Under the pieces are notes generated by a model. It did not search any database, was not told the DNA's origin, and saw only the letters and a program-made list of their open reading frames with translations. A program made the position numbers and the translations under genes. Of a stretch of DNA of 64,000 bases, positions 37,262-47,721 are shown piece by piece (position 1 is the first letter of the stretch; every line of letters begins with the position of its first letter). This stretch comes from Jaltomata sinuosa (lineage: Eukaryota > Streptophyta > Magnoliopsida > Solanales > Solanaceae): the NCBI GenBank assembly GCA_003996215.1, contig QJPP01001735.1, positions 248,001 through 312,000 on the forward strand, in the 5' to 3' direction.

Positions 37262-38770
37262 GCCATGGTTGTAAACTCCAGATGGATTGATGTCACAGGA
37301 CATCCAGGTTGCCCAGTCAAGATGTGAGTCTATTTGTGTTTTCACATTGATGATTTTTCGAGAAAATTATCATCATTACCTTCAAGTGGCCTCATACGTA
37401 TTATTGTCTAGAGAAGAGTCACCAAGCCGAACCCCCGGTGAATGGCAGGGTTCAACAACTTAATAACCAGTAGAGTAGGTGAAGGAGATAAAAGAATACA
37501 TGATTTTTTTAATCAAATGATAAAAGAACCTCCAGGCTGATGATCTCTCCAACTAATCATTTCCTTTTACATGGACTCTCATACTGCTTTTCAGATTACC
37601 TATTCGTAAATTCAGTCATAAACACAAACCTACAAGTGCATAATCTCTCTATCTTCGTCTTCTAAACTTCATAACCTCAAGGCTACTTTCAAGGATATAA
37701 AAGTCAAGATTCTAGTACCAAGGGTTCTGAATCATAAATAAAAAGGAATCTTGTTGTTCTCAATAATCAGGAAAATGCTTCTAGGTTAATACTTTGTCCT
37801 ACAATTTCACAACTAAAATTATAAAATAATAACATCAAATGATAACTCTCAAAAAATGAAAACTAATCACATATATAACATTGACGTAATCCACAAACGA
37901 CCGCAAAGATCGCTGAACTAGTGACTTGATATAATTGGTTTCACCACAAAAAATAATTTCTTAATTGAAGAACACACACAGAAATATACATCGACAACTA
38001 AAACTAGTTTGCAAAAAGTACTGACATCGAGTCACAAGAATGAAGTTTACTACTTACAAGTTCATCAAACTGAGCAAGTAGGACAGCAATAGGGTTTTGG
38101 CAACTCCTGACGCTCTCTTCGGCAAGGACAAATATATTTTCTTATGGTCATCTTAATCGTTGTAGTTCTACTTCAATATAGAAATTCAAAAAGAAATAAA
38201 TACAAAATTTGACATTGAGAACCAAGGAAGAAAGTCATACAAAGAAAATTATTTATTCTAATCGCACACAAGAAAGAAAAATCCAAAATTTTCAAAACTT
38301 AATTAAACCTTAATGCCAAATAAAATTGATTATTATCGGTATATGGAGAAACCCATTACTTAAATTACCTGAACAAAATCTTTAGAGATCAAAGAAGATA
38401 ATTATAGTTCTTCTTTATGATTTCAAACCCTATCATTTTATGAGTTGTGTATTGTTGTGTTTAAGAGAGAGAGAGAGAGAGATAGGGAGTGAGGGAGATC
38501 AAGTGAGGTGAAGAGATATTTTTGAGAAAATCTGGAAGATTAAACCTAGAGATTTCAATTGATGTATAAAATAAAGGAGGGAAAGGGAAAAAATTGGGGG
38601 AAAGATGAAAAGTTAATAGAAGTGTAACTTCACGCGTACCTTTTACCGGCTATTCATTTCAATTGCCATTGATAGAGAATTTAACCCTGGCTATTACTTA
38701 TTAGCCACAATTGTTGTGCTTAAAGAATTAAATTAGAGGTAACTAATTAATTGCCACCGAATATTGGTTA
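37262..38770. other. CACTA right arm
   Basis: The first 65 bases stay open in one frame (NSRWIDVTGHPGCPVKM, then stop), possibly continuing the ORF cluster cut by the solo LTR. The rest is AT-rich with no coding signal. At 38640-38770 subterminal motifs return (CAATTGCCATTG, TTAGCCACAATTG, AATTGCCACCG). Confidence 0.5.
38465..38482. repeat. (GA)9 microsatellite
   Basis: Nine uninterrupted GA units, followed by a purine-rich stretch. Confidence 0.9.
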
Positions 38771-38794
38771 CTAAAAGTCTCTTTTGTAGTAGTG
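38771..38794 (-). repeat. CACTA right terminal inverted repeat
   Basis: Complement starts CACTACTACAAAAGAGACTT and continues TTAG, the intact CACTA consensus end, pairing with 7820-7843. Confidence 0.65.
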
Positions 38795-38998
38795 GATGAG
38801 ACAAAGGAGAAGTGTATCGGACAAGCTCTATCGATTGTTCGCTTTTTCCTTTTTGTAATTTTTCTTCTCTTTTTGAACCGAATTGGATGTGGTCTCTTTT
38901 AGTTTTTCCTTTTGGGCCTTTAGCCCACTTCTTGTAAATACTCTTGTTTTTTATTAACAAAACCGACCCACTAGGCCAAAAATTGTGATTAAAAAATA
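38795..38998 (+). other. LINE Y 3' end with A-rich tail
   Basis: It contains GGGCCTTTAGCCCAC, CTTGTAAATACTC and TTTTATTAACAAAA and closes with GATTAAAAAATA, a pattern seen in plant L1 3' ends. It abuts the right copy of the probable target duplication. Confidence 0.55.
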
Positions 38999-39004
38999 TC
39001 ATGT

Positions 39005-39470
39005 TCCTTAAAAGATACACTCTATAGATTATATGCAAGGTGGTTCACTGGAGTCAAGCTTGCATATGAGCTTACAAGTGCAACTCTAATAGAGACTCCA
39101 GAGGAAATTCTTTGACAAGATCCATAGGATTTTGTGTGAACGATAGAAACTGAAACCTAGTTAATGATGAAGCTAGTAGAATAGCAGATGGTTCCAATTT
39201 AGTTGTTGAAGTCATGCACATAAAGCAAGATTTGATTATTGTGTTACCAAATAATCTATTTCCATTAGTTTTAGAATCTGACTCACTCACTATAAAAATG
39301 TCCTAGATTGAATTTTGTAGATACCATGGACCATTAGTTTGGTGGTGAAATGCATCCAAAAGATTAGGTAATAGGGAGATATAACAATGGAGCATGTGTT
39401 CAGAGAGGGGAACTAATTTGTGAATTTTTTGAGTAGCCTAGCTTTTAATTTTATAGGTACTATCACATAT
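39005..39470 (+). pseudogene. LINE X, right fragment (RNase H domain of ORF2)
   Basis: The RNase H of the LINE whose zf-RVT lies at 560-1300, displaced by about 37.7 kb. The frame from 39073 reads AYKCNSNRDSRGN (canonical CNTDGASRGN, with the catalytic Asp replaced by Asn at 39088-39090), SIGFCVNDRN, ADGSNLVVEVMHIKQDLIIV and NNLFPLVLESDSLTIKM. The domain ends in a shifted frame with MEHVFREGN and NFLSSLAFNF (about 39387-39455), the usual EHVFREGNxLADxLANxAF end. Several stops are present. The upstream YARWFTGVK (about 39027-39053) corresponds to the linker that precedes RNase H. Confidence 0.75.
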
Positions 39471-39867
39471 ACATCTAATCACACACTACCAACACAACGC
39501 AAGCATATCATCAATATGGCAAAAAACATATATCTAATCTAAGGATAAGAAGAGTGTAGGAAAATCAATACATAGAACATGCAACCAATACCTAGCAAAA
39601 TAGTCTATATACAACCACCCAATTAAAAAAATCCAAGAAAATAGCCCGTTACAGTCTTCTACATCATACAAGATTCTCTATTGATACACAATTCGATATT
39701 AGGAAACATGGTAACTCTTATTAATAATGTTAGACTAAGATATAGTTTTTTGGGTGCCAAATTTTATAATCACATAGCTACTGGGTTTACCAAAGGGGCT
39801 ATCAGCTCTGATGGGAGCTTATGTGCCATTGTTCTATGATACATCTAGTTCTTTTTAATTGGGAATT
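39471..39867 (+). other. LINE X 3' untranslated-like region
   Basis: No coding signal. Probably the 3' UTR of LINE X, but its end is not clear. Confidence 0.35.
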
Positions 39868-40674
39868 CTTGTAGTTCATAATTGCATTTTGTGATATATG
39901 ATGTGTTTTGGATATGGTTCAGGAAAATAGGTTGAGTGCTCGAAAAGATGAAGATTTTGTAGAAGGAACCTTAGTATGAGTCATGGAACCTTGGTGGGGG
40001 TTGTGCATCGTAGGTGCTAAAAAAATGCCTCAAAGTTGAGCTGAACAATGGTTCTTTGTACGAATCGTAAAATGGACGAGCCATAGAAGGGATAGTGGTT
40101 GTTAGACAGAACCTGTGTTAGGATGGATAGTTGCCACAACATAGAGGATGGTACATCAAGTGATTTTTTATCGTGGTTGAGGAGCACGAACCATCAAAGT
40201 GTAGCACGAATCGTGAAGAGAACCGTGGAAAGTGACGCAGAAATATTCTCTAAGCCAATTTAGGATCTGATTTAAACTTAGCTCTAAATAGCATCTTTAG
40301 GTATCTTCCATTTGACACTTGATATTACAAAATGAAAGACAATAATCTTTAGCATTTGTCATTGCTCTAGTAAGCTACTTGTGGTATAATTTCAAGAACG
40401 AGTTTCTTCTTTAATTTGATTAATACGTGAGTATATTTTCTTTGATTTCTTTTACTTGTGTTACTATAATCATGATTAGCTAATACCATATCTAGGGTTG
40501 TGAAATAAAGTAATGGAAATTTTTTAGGATTGAAGAACATCAATAAATGCTTGAATAGGTTATGGGTGATTATCTAGTTTTCATTGTTAATAAAGATTAA
40601 TGATTGCAAACGTTAGTCAATGTCATCAAACATAGTTTTTTCTGGGAAGGAAAGTTAGGATTGGAAAGGATTAG
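39868..40674 (+). repeat. Possible truncated LTR of an unknown element
   Basis: It begins TGTAGTTCATAATTGC and has repeated modules such as GCACGAACCATC, GTAGCACGAATCGTG and TACGAATCGTA at 40055-40230, followed by a CTCTAAATAGCATC segment that could be a core promoter. This organisation recalls Athila/Tat-type LTRs, including 61100-61420 in this window, but no matching end, primer site or coding region is seen. It stops where LTR fragment F begins. Confidence 0.3.
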
Positions 40675-40929
40675 TGTAACACCCCAGAATTTGAACCTAC
40701 GTTATACTCAGAAAAATTCTGTATTTTTTGCAACAGTAAGATTCCACAGTCTGTGCAAGGCACAAAGTCCCCTCATTCCAGGTGTGTAAGCCATTTAGTC
40801 CTCTCAGTCTCAAACATGCAGCCTCCACAAATGTCAGAAGTCTGACAGACCATTGAAGCTGCCGTAAGAAACCCTCATTCGCTCTGCCAGCCACTCTCAG
40901 CATGAGACCAAGGGCGACGAGCGTGGGAG
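40675..40929 (+). repeat. LTR fragment F, left part
   Basis: It starts TGTAACACCCCAGAATTTG, a common start of Gypsy LTRs in Solanaceae. Element B interrupts it after GGGAG; the sequence continues at 52147 with ACAGGCCATTGATG. No duplication of the preceding ATTAG was found downstream, so F is truncated. Confidence 0.5.
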
Positions 40930-40934
40930 CCACC
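40930..40934. repeat. Target duplication CCACC, left of element B
   Basis: CCACC is repeated exactly at 52142-52146. Confidence 0.85.
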
Positions 40935-41612
40935 TGTAATGATCCTTTCAGTCATTTACACGTTTTCGCCTTTCTTGTACCATTAGAGCTTACTTGTAGC
41001 GGCCCAAGTTACTTATGGCTTGTCGGGACCGGTAGTTCGGTGCCTGGGCCATTTGTTTGGTCTTTATGGTCATTCCTCATTTTAGAGCTTCAACTTTGGA
41101 AATCGTTGACTTCCGTCAACATTCTTGGTAATATCAAAGAACTAAACCAAGGTTCTAGGTCAAAGGAATCCCTTACTCGAAAGTTTGAGTTAAAGAAATG
41201 CATCGTGTAACACCTCGCCCGTTTGGAAGGTTTAAAGTAACCCGTGCCTTAGGGGTAAGATTAATAGTGTCTAATATACTAAGAAGGATGTGTTATGAGG
41301 TATTGTAATGGAAAAATGGTCGTAAGATAAGTTTTGAAGTCAAGCAAGTTGCGAAACAAAAGTCGGAAAAAGTTATTGTAAATTCCTTTAAGGAATTCTC
41401 TTCAAATTTGGGTTAACTGTCTTGGGGTGTTTCTCCCTATCTATAAAGAGTTAGTGGGCCCTAAATATACCAAATCGAAGTTCTACGAGTCTAATTTCCA
41501 AGGCACTAAACCGTTTGTCCATACGACTTCAGAATAGAGAGATATTCACGTTTTCGTAAGACCGCGCAAACCGATACGTCAAGGTGGGGCCCGCATCCTA
41601 AGTCAATTTTGC

Positions 41613-41622
41613 TTTATAAAAG
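41613..41622 (+). promoter_or_regulatory. TATA-like box, element B 5' LTR
   Basis: TTTATAAAAG within GCTTTATAAAAGGTG. The same box is at 48936-48945 in the 3' LTR. It is a strong TATA match and the likely core promoter of the family. Confidence 0.4.
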
Positions 41623-43133
41623 GTGTTCCAGCTTCTTTTTAATTCATAAAAATCACCCAAAAGCTTCATAAAATCATAGGGAGAGTCCATAAATAATCCA
41701 TGGACTTTGATCCTTTCAATTCGGAAGTTTAACGGAATTTGCTCTACGTCGCGAGCTCGTCATTTTGGTATAGTTTTTCCCGTCGATTTCATGGCGTATC
41801 TTTGTGGGTGTTGACGCAGCGAGATATCAGGTGTTTTCTGAGTATTTGGCAGTATATATGGAGTTATTTTGGTGAGGTATGGATCCCGTACACTTATCTA
41901 TTTGTTGGATCAAGATTTTAAACTTCTAGTTATGAAAACTTTTTGTTGCTGATATCTTGTAGTAGTTTCTTGTTGGATTTGGATATATTTGTTGTTCCTT
42001 CAAGGAGGCAGGTTGTTAATCTTGGAATATTGAATATTTTTGTCAAGGAAATCTCTCCCCTACGATCCTCCTTCGTTATTATATGTTCTAGTATTATTTT
42101 ATGGATTTCTGAGGCACGAAGTGGTATTTTGGATTTGTGGCTTTGGAAAGCCTTTATCTTGTTATGTTTGGTTATTGTTGTGGTGTTCTGGTTGTGGTAG
42201 GGTGCTGGAGGGATTGGGAAATTGTGCAATTCTTTTTGGGATCGCATACGATAGTGATTGGACAAGACAACGTGAAGTACGCCTTGAAATAGTGCCTCGG
42301 GAGCTCATCGCTCCTTGGAAATGTGGTTAACGTATTGTTGTTGGATTTAGCTGCCATTTGTTATTGTTATTGGCCTCATTTTTATGCTTTGGAGTTGGCT
42401 GGTCGCGAGTGTGACATTAACACCTTATCAATTGGCTATGGCTCGTTCTTGCAGCCTTGTCGATTCTAGCAATTGTTCCATTACCTTGGTTGGTCAGGCT
42501 TCATAGAGACGCCTTTGGGACTTAAGTTGAAAGTATTTGTTTTGTGTGATTCAGAGCTTCCTGGAGCTGTTCGAGTCTGGACGATGCCATTCCCGCAGCT
42601 AGTCATCGGATGACAGGTAGGTTATGGTTTTCCCCTATATAGGCTCTTCGTATATAGGCTATAACTGCATTAATTAGCATCCTTGGATGGGTTGTTATAG
42701 GTTGGTACCCCAGACCTTGTCCGTCTTTCATCCGTCTATTTCTTATGTTGTTTGTAGTATTCGCGTTAGTAATATATATTACCTTTGTGGTCCTGTATGG
42801 CCTTGTATTGACTCTGCAACATAGATGGTGGGCTATTTGGGAATGTCCACGAGTCCCGAACATAGAGATTATCCTTTTAGGCTGGTTATGTCTGCTGAGT
42901 AGCTATTGGGCCTGTTGAGGGCTGATAGGAATTGTTGTTAGCCGTTGGACTACTTTTATATTTGTGTGCGAGCATATCATTCATGAAAAAGATTTTCCCC
43001 TGCATGTTTTACTACAGTTTTGGTTGTGAGCCACTACTGACAGTTTTCCTAAATTTGCATGGCCTTGGGGGCTCATTTTTGGTACTGTTGTTGATAGAAA
43101 AGGGGATTTTTGGATGTTTTCACAGTTGTTTAA

Positions 43134-43268
43134 TTACTGGTACTAGTCTCTGCGGGGCAGAGCACCAGACTTGATTTTATTACTGATACTAGTCTCTGTG
43201 GGATAGAGCACCAGACTTGATTTTATTACTGATACTAGTCTCTGCGGGGCAGAGCACTAGACTTGATT
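43134..43268 (+). repeat. 46-bp tandem hairpin repeat in B 5' LTR
   Basis: Three units of about 46 bp, each containing ACTAGTCTCTGCGGGGCAGA followed by GCAC. CTCTGC and GCAGAG form a 6-bp stem around GGG. Unit 2 has one stem base changed (CTCTGTGGGATAGAG). Matching arrays are at 19310-19447, 26582-26718 and 50453-50590. Confidence 0.8.
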
Positions 43269-44833
43269 TACTACAGTTTTAGACCCGGTTACGCCCGGGC
43301 ACCCTTGGAGGGGATTTTGAGGCATTTTATACTACTTTAGTCCTGGAAAGGGTCTGGGCATGCATACTTGAGACTGGGTCTCTATCTTGATCCCGGACTT
43401 GCTTTCGGATGACATGTCTTGATACTGAGTTTTAGTATGCGGTCGAGGACCTCCATGGACCTTGCCGCTCTAGGCCTGGGGCTTCGGGCTGCATGCACCA
43501 GAGGGAAGGGTATACGGTGGAGTAGAGGTATACATGCGGAGTCCTTCCATAGAACCTGCATGCTGGGCCCGATTGGCACCGGATAAGGTACATACAGAGG
43601 TTCTATTTCATATCATATCATATCATGCATTGGATTCCACCCTTGTTTTCTGTGTTTTCATTGTACGCTCCGGTAGTATGGGATACCAGAGGGTTTTCTT
43701 TCACTTGATTGTGTTCTTCGGTTGTATGGGCGACCGTTGGGACTGTAGGTAGACTATATTTACTCCTGTCTTTATTTAGAGCTTGTCTTGGCACCCGGTT
43801 CTTGAAAGATTAGTGATGGCTAGCCTGTTGAGGCTTTGGTTGTGGGATTTTTGATTATTGAGAGGGATATTGAGTCCTATCTTATTGAGGCACTTTTGTG
43901 TGGCCTTCTGAGCAGAGTGTGAGACTCTGGTTCTATTCTTGTGGGAAGCTGAGTGGTATCTCTCGGTTCTTGTGGCCTAGTTATTTCATCCTAGGGTTGT
44001 ACTTGTGAGGTGATTCCCTGGTTATGCTATCATATGATTGGATTGGTGTTATGATTTTCTTATACTGGTTGATTCCATTTTTAGTATGTTAGACTACTCT
44101 CCGTCTTTTCCTTCCACTTGAGGTTACCGGTATATCGCCATTTTATCAACTCTCTCTCTACTTACTTATATTGTTGTACTAGGACTCCAGGTGCGTTCTT
44201 ATTTCCTTCACCGGTGATTTTGTGTGATTGTATCTCTGTGCTAGCATGTGTTATTTGAAGCTCTTGGTTATGGATGATCTGTGCTAGCTCCTTGTTCCTT
44301 GCTTATTGCCTCAGTGACTGCTTTCTTGATATCTGTTACTTACTGCTTTTATATATTATATGCGCTCAGTGGGCCTATGATACCTACTGAGTACCCGTGG
44401 TTTTGGTGCTCATACTACACTTCTGCACTTTCTTGTGCAGATATAAGCTGAGCTTTCGCCGTTGATCAAGTTGGAGACTCGTGCAGCTTTTGGATCTTTG
44501 AGACTAGGGTGAGCGCCTGACGGTCGGGGCTTGTCTACATCTCATCTGTTGTACTGTTGCACCTTGTACTTTCAGAGTCAATTTATGTTGTAATTTGTTA
44601 CTTCTAGCACTTGTATTCTATTAGAAGCTTCTGTACTGTTGATACCAAGTCTTGGGGTTGGTGTAGTTTCCTTTATTTATTTATATTCGACTTTTGCTTT
44701 CGCTTATTTCTGCTTGCTGGTGCATTTTAGTTAGGCAGTAGACAATTACTAACCGTTCTGGGCTACGGGAATTGGTTCGCCTACTGGAGATTGTAGGTGC
44801 CATGATGGCTTGAGAAATTGGGTAGTGACAGCT

Positions 44834-44845
44834 TGGTATCAGAGC
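44834..44845 (+). other. Element B primer-binding site
   Basis: TGGTATCAGAGC, three bases after the 5' LTR, identical to those of C and D. Confidence 0.8.
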
Positions 44846-45037
44846 TCTAGGTTCACCGGTGTCATGGTACAGAAGCAAGTGTCTAAGCAGAGTCTCGTGG
44901 ATCGGTACGATGACGTCCGTATCCTATCTGCTAGAGGCTACAGGGCATTGTTAGGAAATATTTCATCTTCTTGGCTCCTCATCGTGCGTTCCTGGCTCTA
45001 TTGAATTCTAAAACTTCAGTTGTTCATTCATTCTGGG

Positions 45038-45640
45038 ATGCCTCAGACGAGTGCGATAGCGGTTGGTCCTGAGGCTTCTGTGCTTGTTGCTTCAGTGCTT
45101 CCGTTAGCACCAAGACTTCAGAGTGAGAGTTTACCGCCTCAGATAGGGGGTGTGGTGTTAGCCCAACCTTCGATTGAATTTATAGCTACCCCAGTTCTTC
45201 ATGACACCGTCGCTAGGACTCTGAGTCCTCCGGTGAGTGTTTCAGTACCTGGTTCTGTGAGTGGTGCTTCAGTTATAGTTGAGCTTCTAGTTCTTCAGCA
45301 GGGTTGTCTGTCGGTATTGTAGTACGAGGGGAGATTTTCCCGTCGGATTTCATCTGGTATTGGCTGTTTTTTGTGTGGTGAGCATGGGCACTTTGCTAGG
45401 AATTGCCCCAGGATTGTGTATCCCAGACAGCCTGGTTGTTATCATTGTGGAGAGATTGGTCACCTTTATTGAGTTTGTCCCCAGCGAGGGCTGGTTGGGG
45501 CTTCAATTTGACCACTCAGTCCAGAGTTAGACCCCATCATCTTGATGCTCCTCTTGGTGGGCCAGAGGTAGAGATTCTTGACATCGTTAATCCAGGTCAG
45601 GCTTTTGCTACCTTTGACTTATGTTAGTCCCGCTCGTGTT
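45038..45640 (+). pseudogene. Element B gag fragment with two zinc knuckles
   Basis: Opens MPQTSAIAVGPEASVLVASV, then LSPPVSVSVPGSVSGASVIV as in element A. A stop (TAG) lies at about 45320 after QQGCLSVL, where A reads through. Both knuckles keep their ligands: CFLCGEHGHFARNC (about 45367-45408) and CYHCGEIGHLY, then a stop codon, then VC (about 45439-45480). The capsid core present in element C is missing, as in A. The piece could at most encode a short RNA-binding peptide, and the stops argue against even that. Confidence 0.7.
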
Positions 45641-47451
45641 GCGACTCTATAATTGCTTCTATGCCTACCTGCTACTTGTTTAAGTTGTTTGGCTACCCGA
45701 ATTATAGTATCGATACGTTGTTTTATTGGTAGTTTATTCTTTAGTAGTGGATGGGGGTAAGTTAGCCTTGAGAGGTGTTTTCCCGGAGTTGTAGCTCGTG
45801 GGTAGTTCTTGTTAGTCTGTTTCTAATTGGCTTACCCCTGTTTCATTGTGATTCTGGACTTTTGGTTAGGTTTCCCTTGTTGAGAGGTCCTAGATGGTTG
45901 TTGCGTAGGCCGTTATCTAGCGTGGCTAGAGATCCATGTGATGGTTTGGTGTATTACCGGTAGTTGGGCCGTTGTTGAGATTTTGCCTCAGTTGGGAGGT
46001 ATTGGTTATGCTAGTGTGCATAGATTGGTTTGGTCTCTCGAGTGTCTAGAGTCCACCCTCTTTGTTGATTAGTTTAGGAGGTAGGTAGGTATATGGGTTG
46101 TCCCCATAGTCTCCTCCACTTCCTGGTCCGTTGGGTGTTTTGTTGTATCTTTAGCTCCAGTTGGAATGAATCTTGATCGAAGTTCTTTCGATGAGCTCTG
46201 GATGTTGGCATCGTGATTGGGTCTTGACTTTAAGCACTTCCGACTAAGTGTTGATCGTAACCTCGTGGTTAGGTTGCATTTGTAAGCATTTCGAGTGAGT
46301 TGGGCATCCGGCCCATTCTTCTCCTGCCTTATTGAATTTGATGTGTAGCTATGAGTAGTAAGGTAATGGCTTCAGGTTCTTATTCGAGAAAGGATTTGTA
46401 AGGTTTGGTATGTGCTAAGGAAACATTTTTTTAGTTGAAATAGAAGGGAGATAACTCTTTGTATGTGTTTATGTGTCCTCGTAGTTGCCTGAGGTGGCGA
46501 TGAAGGTTTGCTTTGGGATTGTGTGTCGGTGATTCGATTCAGCCATCTACACATTGTTGTGAGTTTTCCATCGATTGGTTTTTTTCAGTAGCAACTGCGG
46601 TGTTGGCAATTTTCCTATTCAAGCCTAGTTGGCTTGGGTTCTTACGGGTTCATTGGCAGCATCCTGGTTTGACCAAGGCTTTGGTTGGCAGTTTTGAAAG
46701 TCGGTGTTCAGAATCATAACGTGGCAGGTTACATCGGATGGTTTGTGGCAGTTTCTATTTTGTTGCAGCATCCTAGTGCCGGGAGGCAGTGGGTGTAGGC
46801 AACTTAGCTTCTTTTACTTCAGTTGTGGACGCGGCTATTGGCCTTGGACACCTAGTCCTTGGCTAACCTCTGCAAGAGGCGAGATATTCTAGATTTCAGC
46901 AGTGTTCTAGTTAGTACGAGGTTCTTCTACCATGGTTGGACAAACTTAGCGGCGTAAGTTTGAGCTTCAGTAGTGGTGTATGCTTTATGTGGTCAGCTTG
47001 TGCGGGTTAAGACTAGCGAGGCTATTTTGAGCTCTGATGATACATAGAGACTGATAATAGCCATTTGTTTGCCCAGGATTTAAAAACTTGTTTAATTGAT
47101 TCCTCCGGAGTAGTTGTTTATGTGAGGTTCTAGTGTTGGTTAGACTCGGCCAGTATGGACGAGAAGTTCATTATGATATATGCTTTGAAGTGGTTGGTTG
47201 TTTGCAAAACCAGTAGAGCGGTTGATTAAGGCCAAAGGAATGAGTTGAAAGTATATGCAAAAATTTCTACGACTAGATGGTAACTTTGAACCCCATGCAC
47301 CTTTTTCCTTTGCCTTCGGGTTGTTTGGACTTGATATTTGTGGCATGGTGGACTTCTTCCTGAGGTGAGATTCGTAAGGAAATTTCACATTCAAATGGTG
47401 TTCGAGTGTTCGGAGTAGCAGTGGTGTTTTCTAGAGTTAGGAGCTTGGCTC

Positions 47452-47721
47452 ATGGTTACAGACTTCGTGGTAGGCTTACCACACTTCTTGCAGGATCATG
47501 GTTTTGGTTTGGGTCTTTTGGGCAGGTTGCCCTGGTACATTCACTTTCAGCTGATTCAGACCTGGCACGGTTCAGTTAGTGAATTTGATGTTAGAAAAAA
47601 TATTCGTTCGTTGGTTAGTGGTCAGTCAAGGCAGGTAACTTTAGTTTCAATAATATGCTACAGGTTGTTATCTTGGATGGCAAAGGCTAGTAGCCTATAT
47701 ATTGGCTTAAAATGTATTTGA
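47452..47721 (+). pseudogene. Decayed integrase-like remnant, element B
   Basis: MVTDFVVGLPHFLQDHGFGL and then GRLPWYIHFQLIQTWH. It aligns in position with the integrase core start of Gypsy elements (DFVVGLP is exact), but the catalytic Asp before RLTKS is absent. It is the same remnant as 22073-22390 in A. Confidence 0.4.

Larger units (their letters stand above)
7820..38794. mobile_element. Non-autonomous CACTA-like (En/Spm) transposon, disrupted by nested insertions
   Basis: Both ends carry the CACTA-type terminal inverted repeat. The left end reads CTCTACTACTAAAATGACTT and the reverse complement of the right end reads CACTACTACAAAAGAGACTT, both followed by TTAG. The left copy has T in place of the A of CACTA. 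Flanking triplets are AAT (7817-7819) and GAT (38795-38797), close to a 3-bp duplication. Inside both ends are the subterminal AGCGGCAATTAA-like and AATTGCCAC-like motifs typical of plant CACTA elements. After subtracting element C and the solo LTR, about 4.3 kb of CACTA DNA remains. No transposase is recognisable. Confidence 0.65.
1321..38998 (+). mobile_element. LINE Y (L1-like), full-length, interrupted by a 31 kb nest
   Basis: Non-LTR retrotransposon with, in order, ORF1 (about 1369-2700), then ORF2 with endonuclease (3088-3927), reverse transcriptase (4380-5780), zf-RVT (6030-6560) and RNase H (6680-7150), and a 3' region from 7160. The 3' region is interrupted at 7820 by the CACTA element and appears to resume at 38795-38998. 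That stretch reads like a plant LINE 3' end: a GGGCCTTTAGCCCAC motif, TTATTAACAAAA, and a final GATTAAAAAATA before the right target duplication. All ORFs carry stops and frameshifts, so it is dead. Assigning 38795-38998 to Y rests on this tail and on the flanking duplication. Confidence 0.65.
40935..44830 (+). repeat. Element B 5' LTR
   Basis: 3896 bp, TGTAATGATCC to GGTAGTGACA. It has a TATA-like box at 41613-41622, three units of the 46-bp hairpin repeat at 43134-43268, and an ATATC run at 43608-43626. Positions 41817-42742 are identical to the 3' LTR while both flanks differ. Confidence 0.85.

Noticed and set aside
7820..38794. An autonomous CACTA transposase gene
   Set aside because: After removing inserted elements, no TNP2/TNPD-like motif could be read in the remaining 4.3 kb.
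41930..42265. 111-codon frame on the - strand, identical at 49253-49588
   Set aside because: Both copies lie in the identical tract of the two B LTRs. The related frames in the A LTRs differ, and there is no domain. Identity reflects LTR duplication and conversion, not coding constraint.
43134..43268. Array of short repeats with palindromes, superficially CRISPR-like
   Set aside because: This is a plant LTR with only three contiguous units, no spacers of constant length and no cas genes. It is a tandem repeat.
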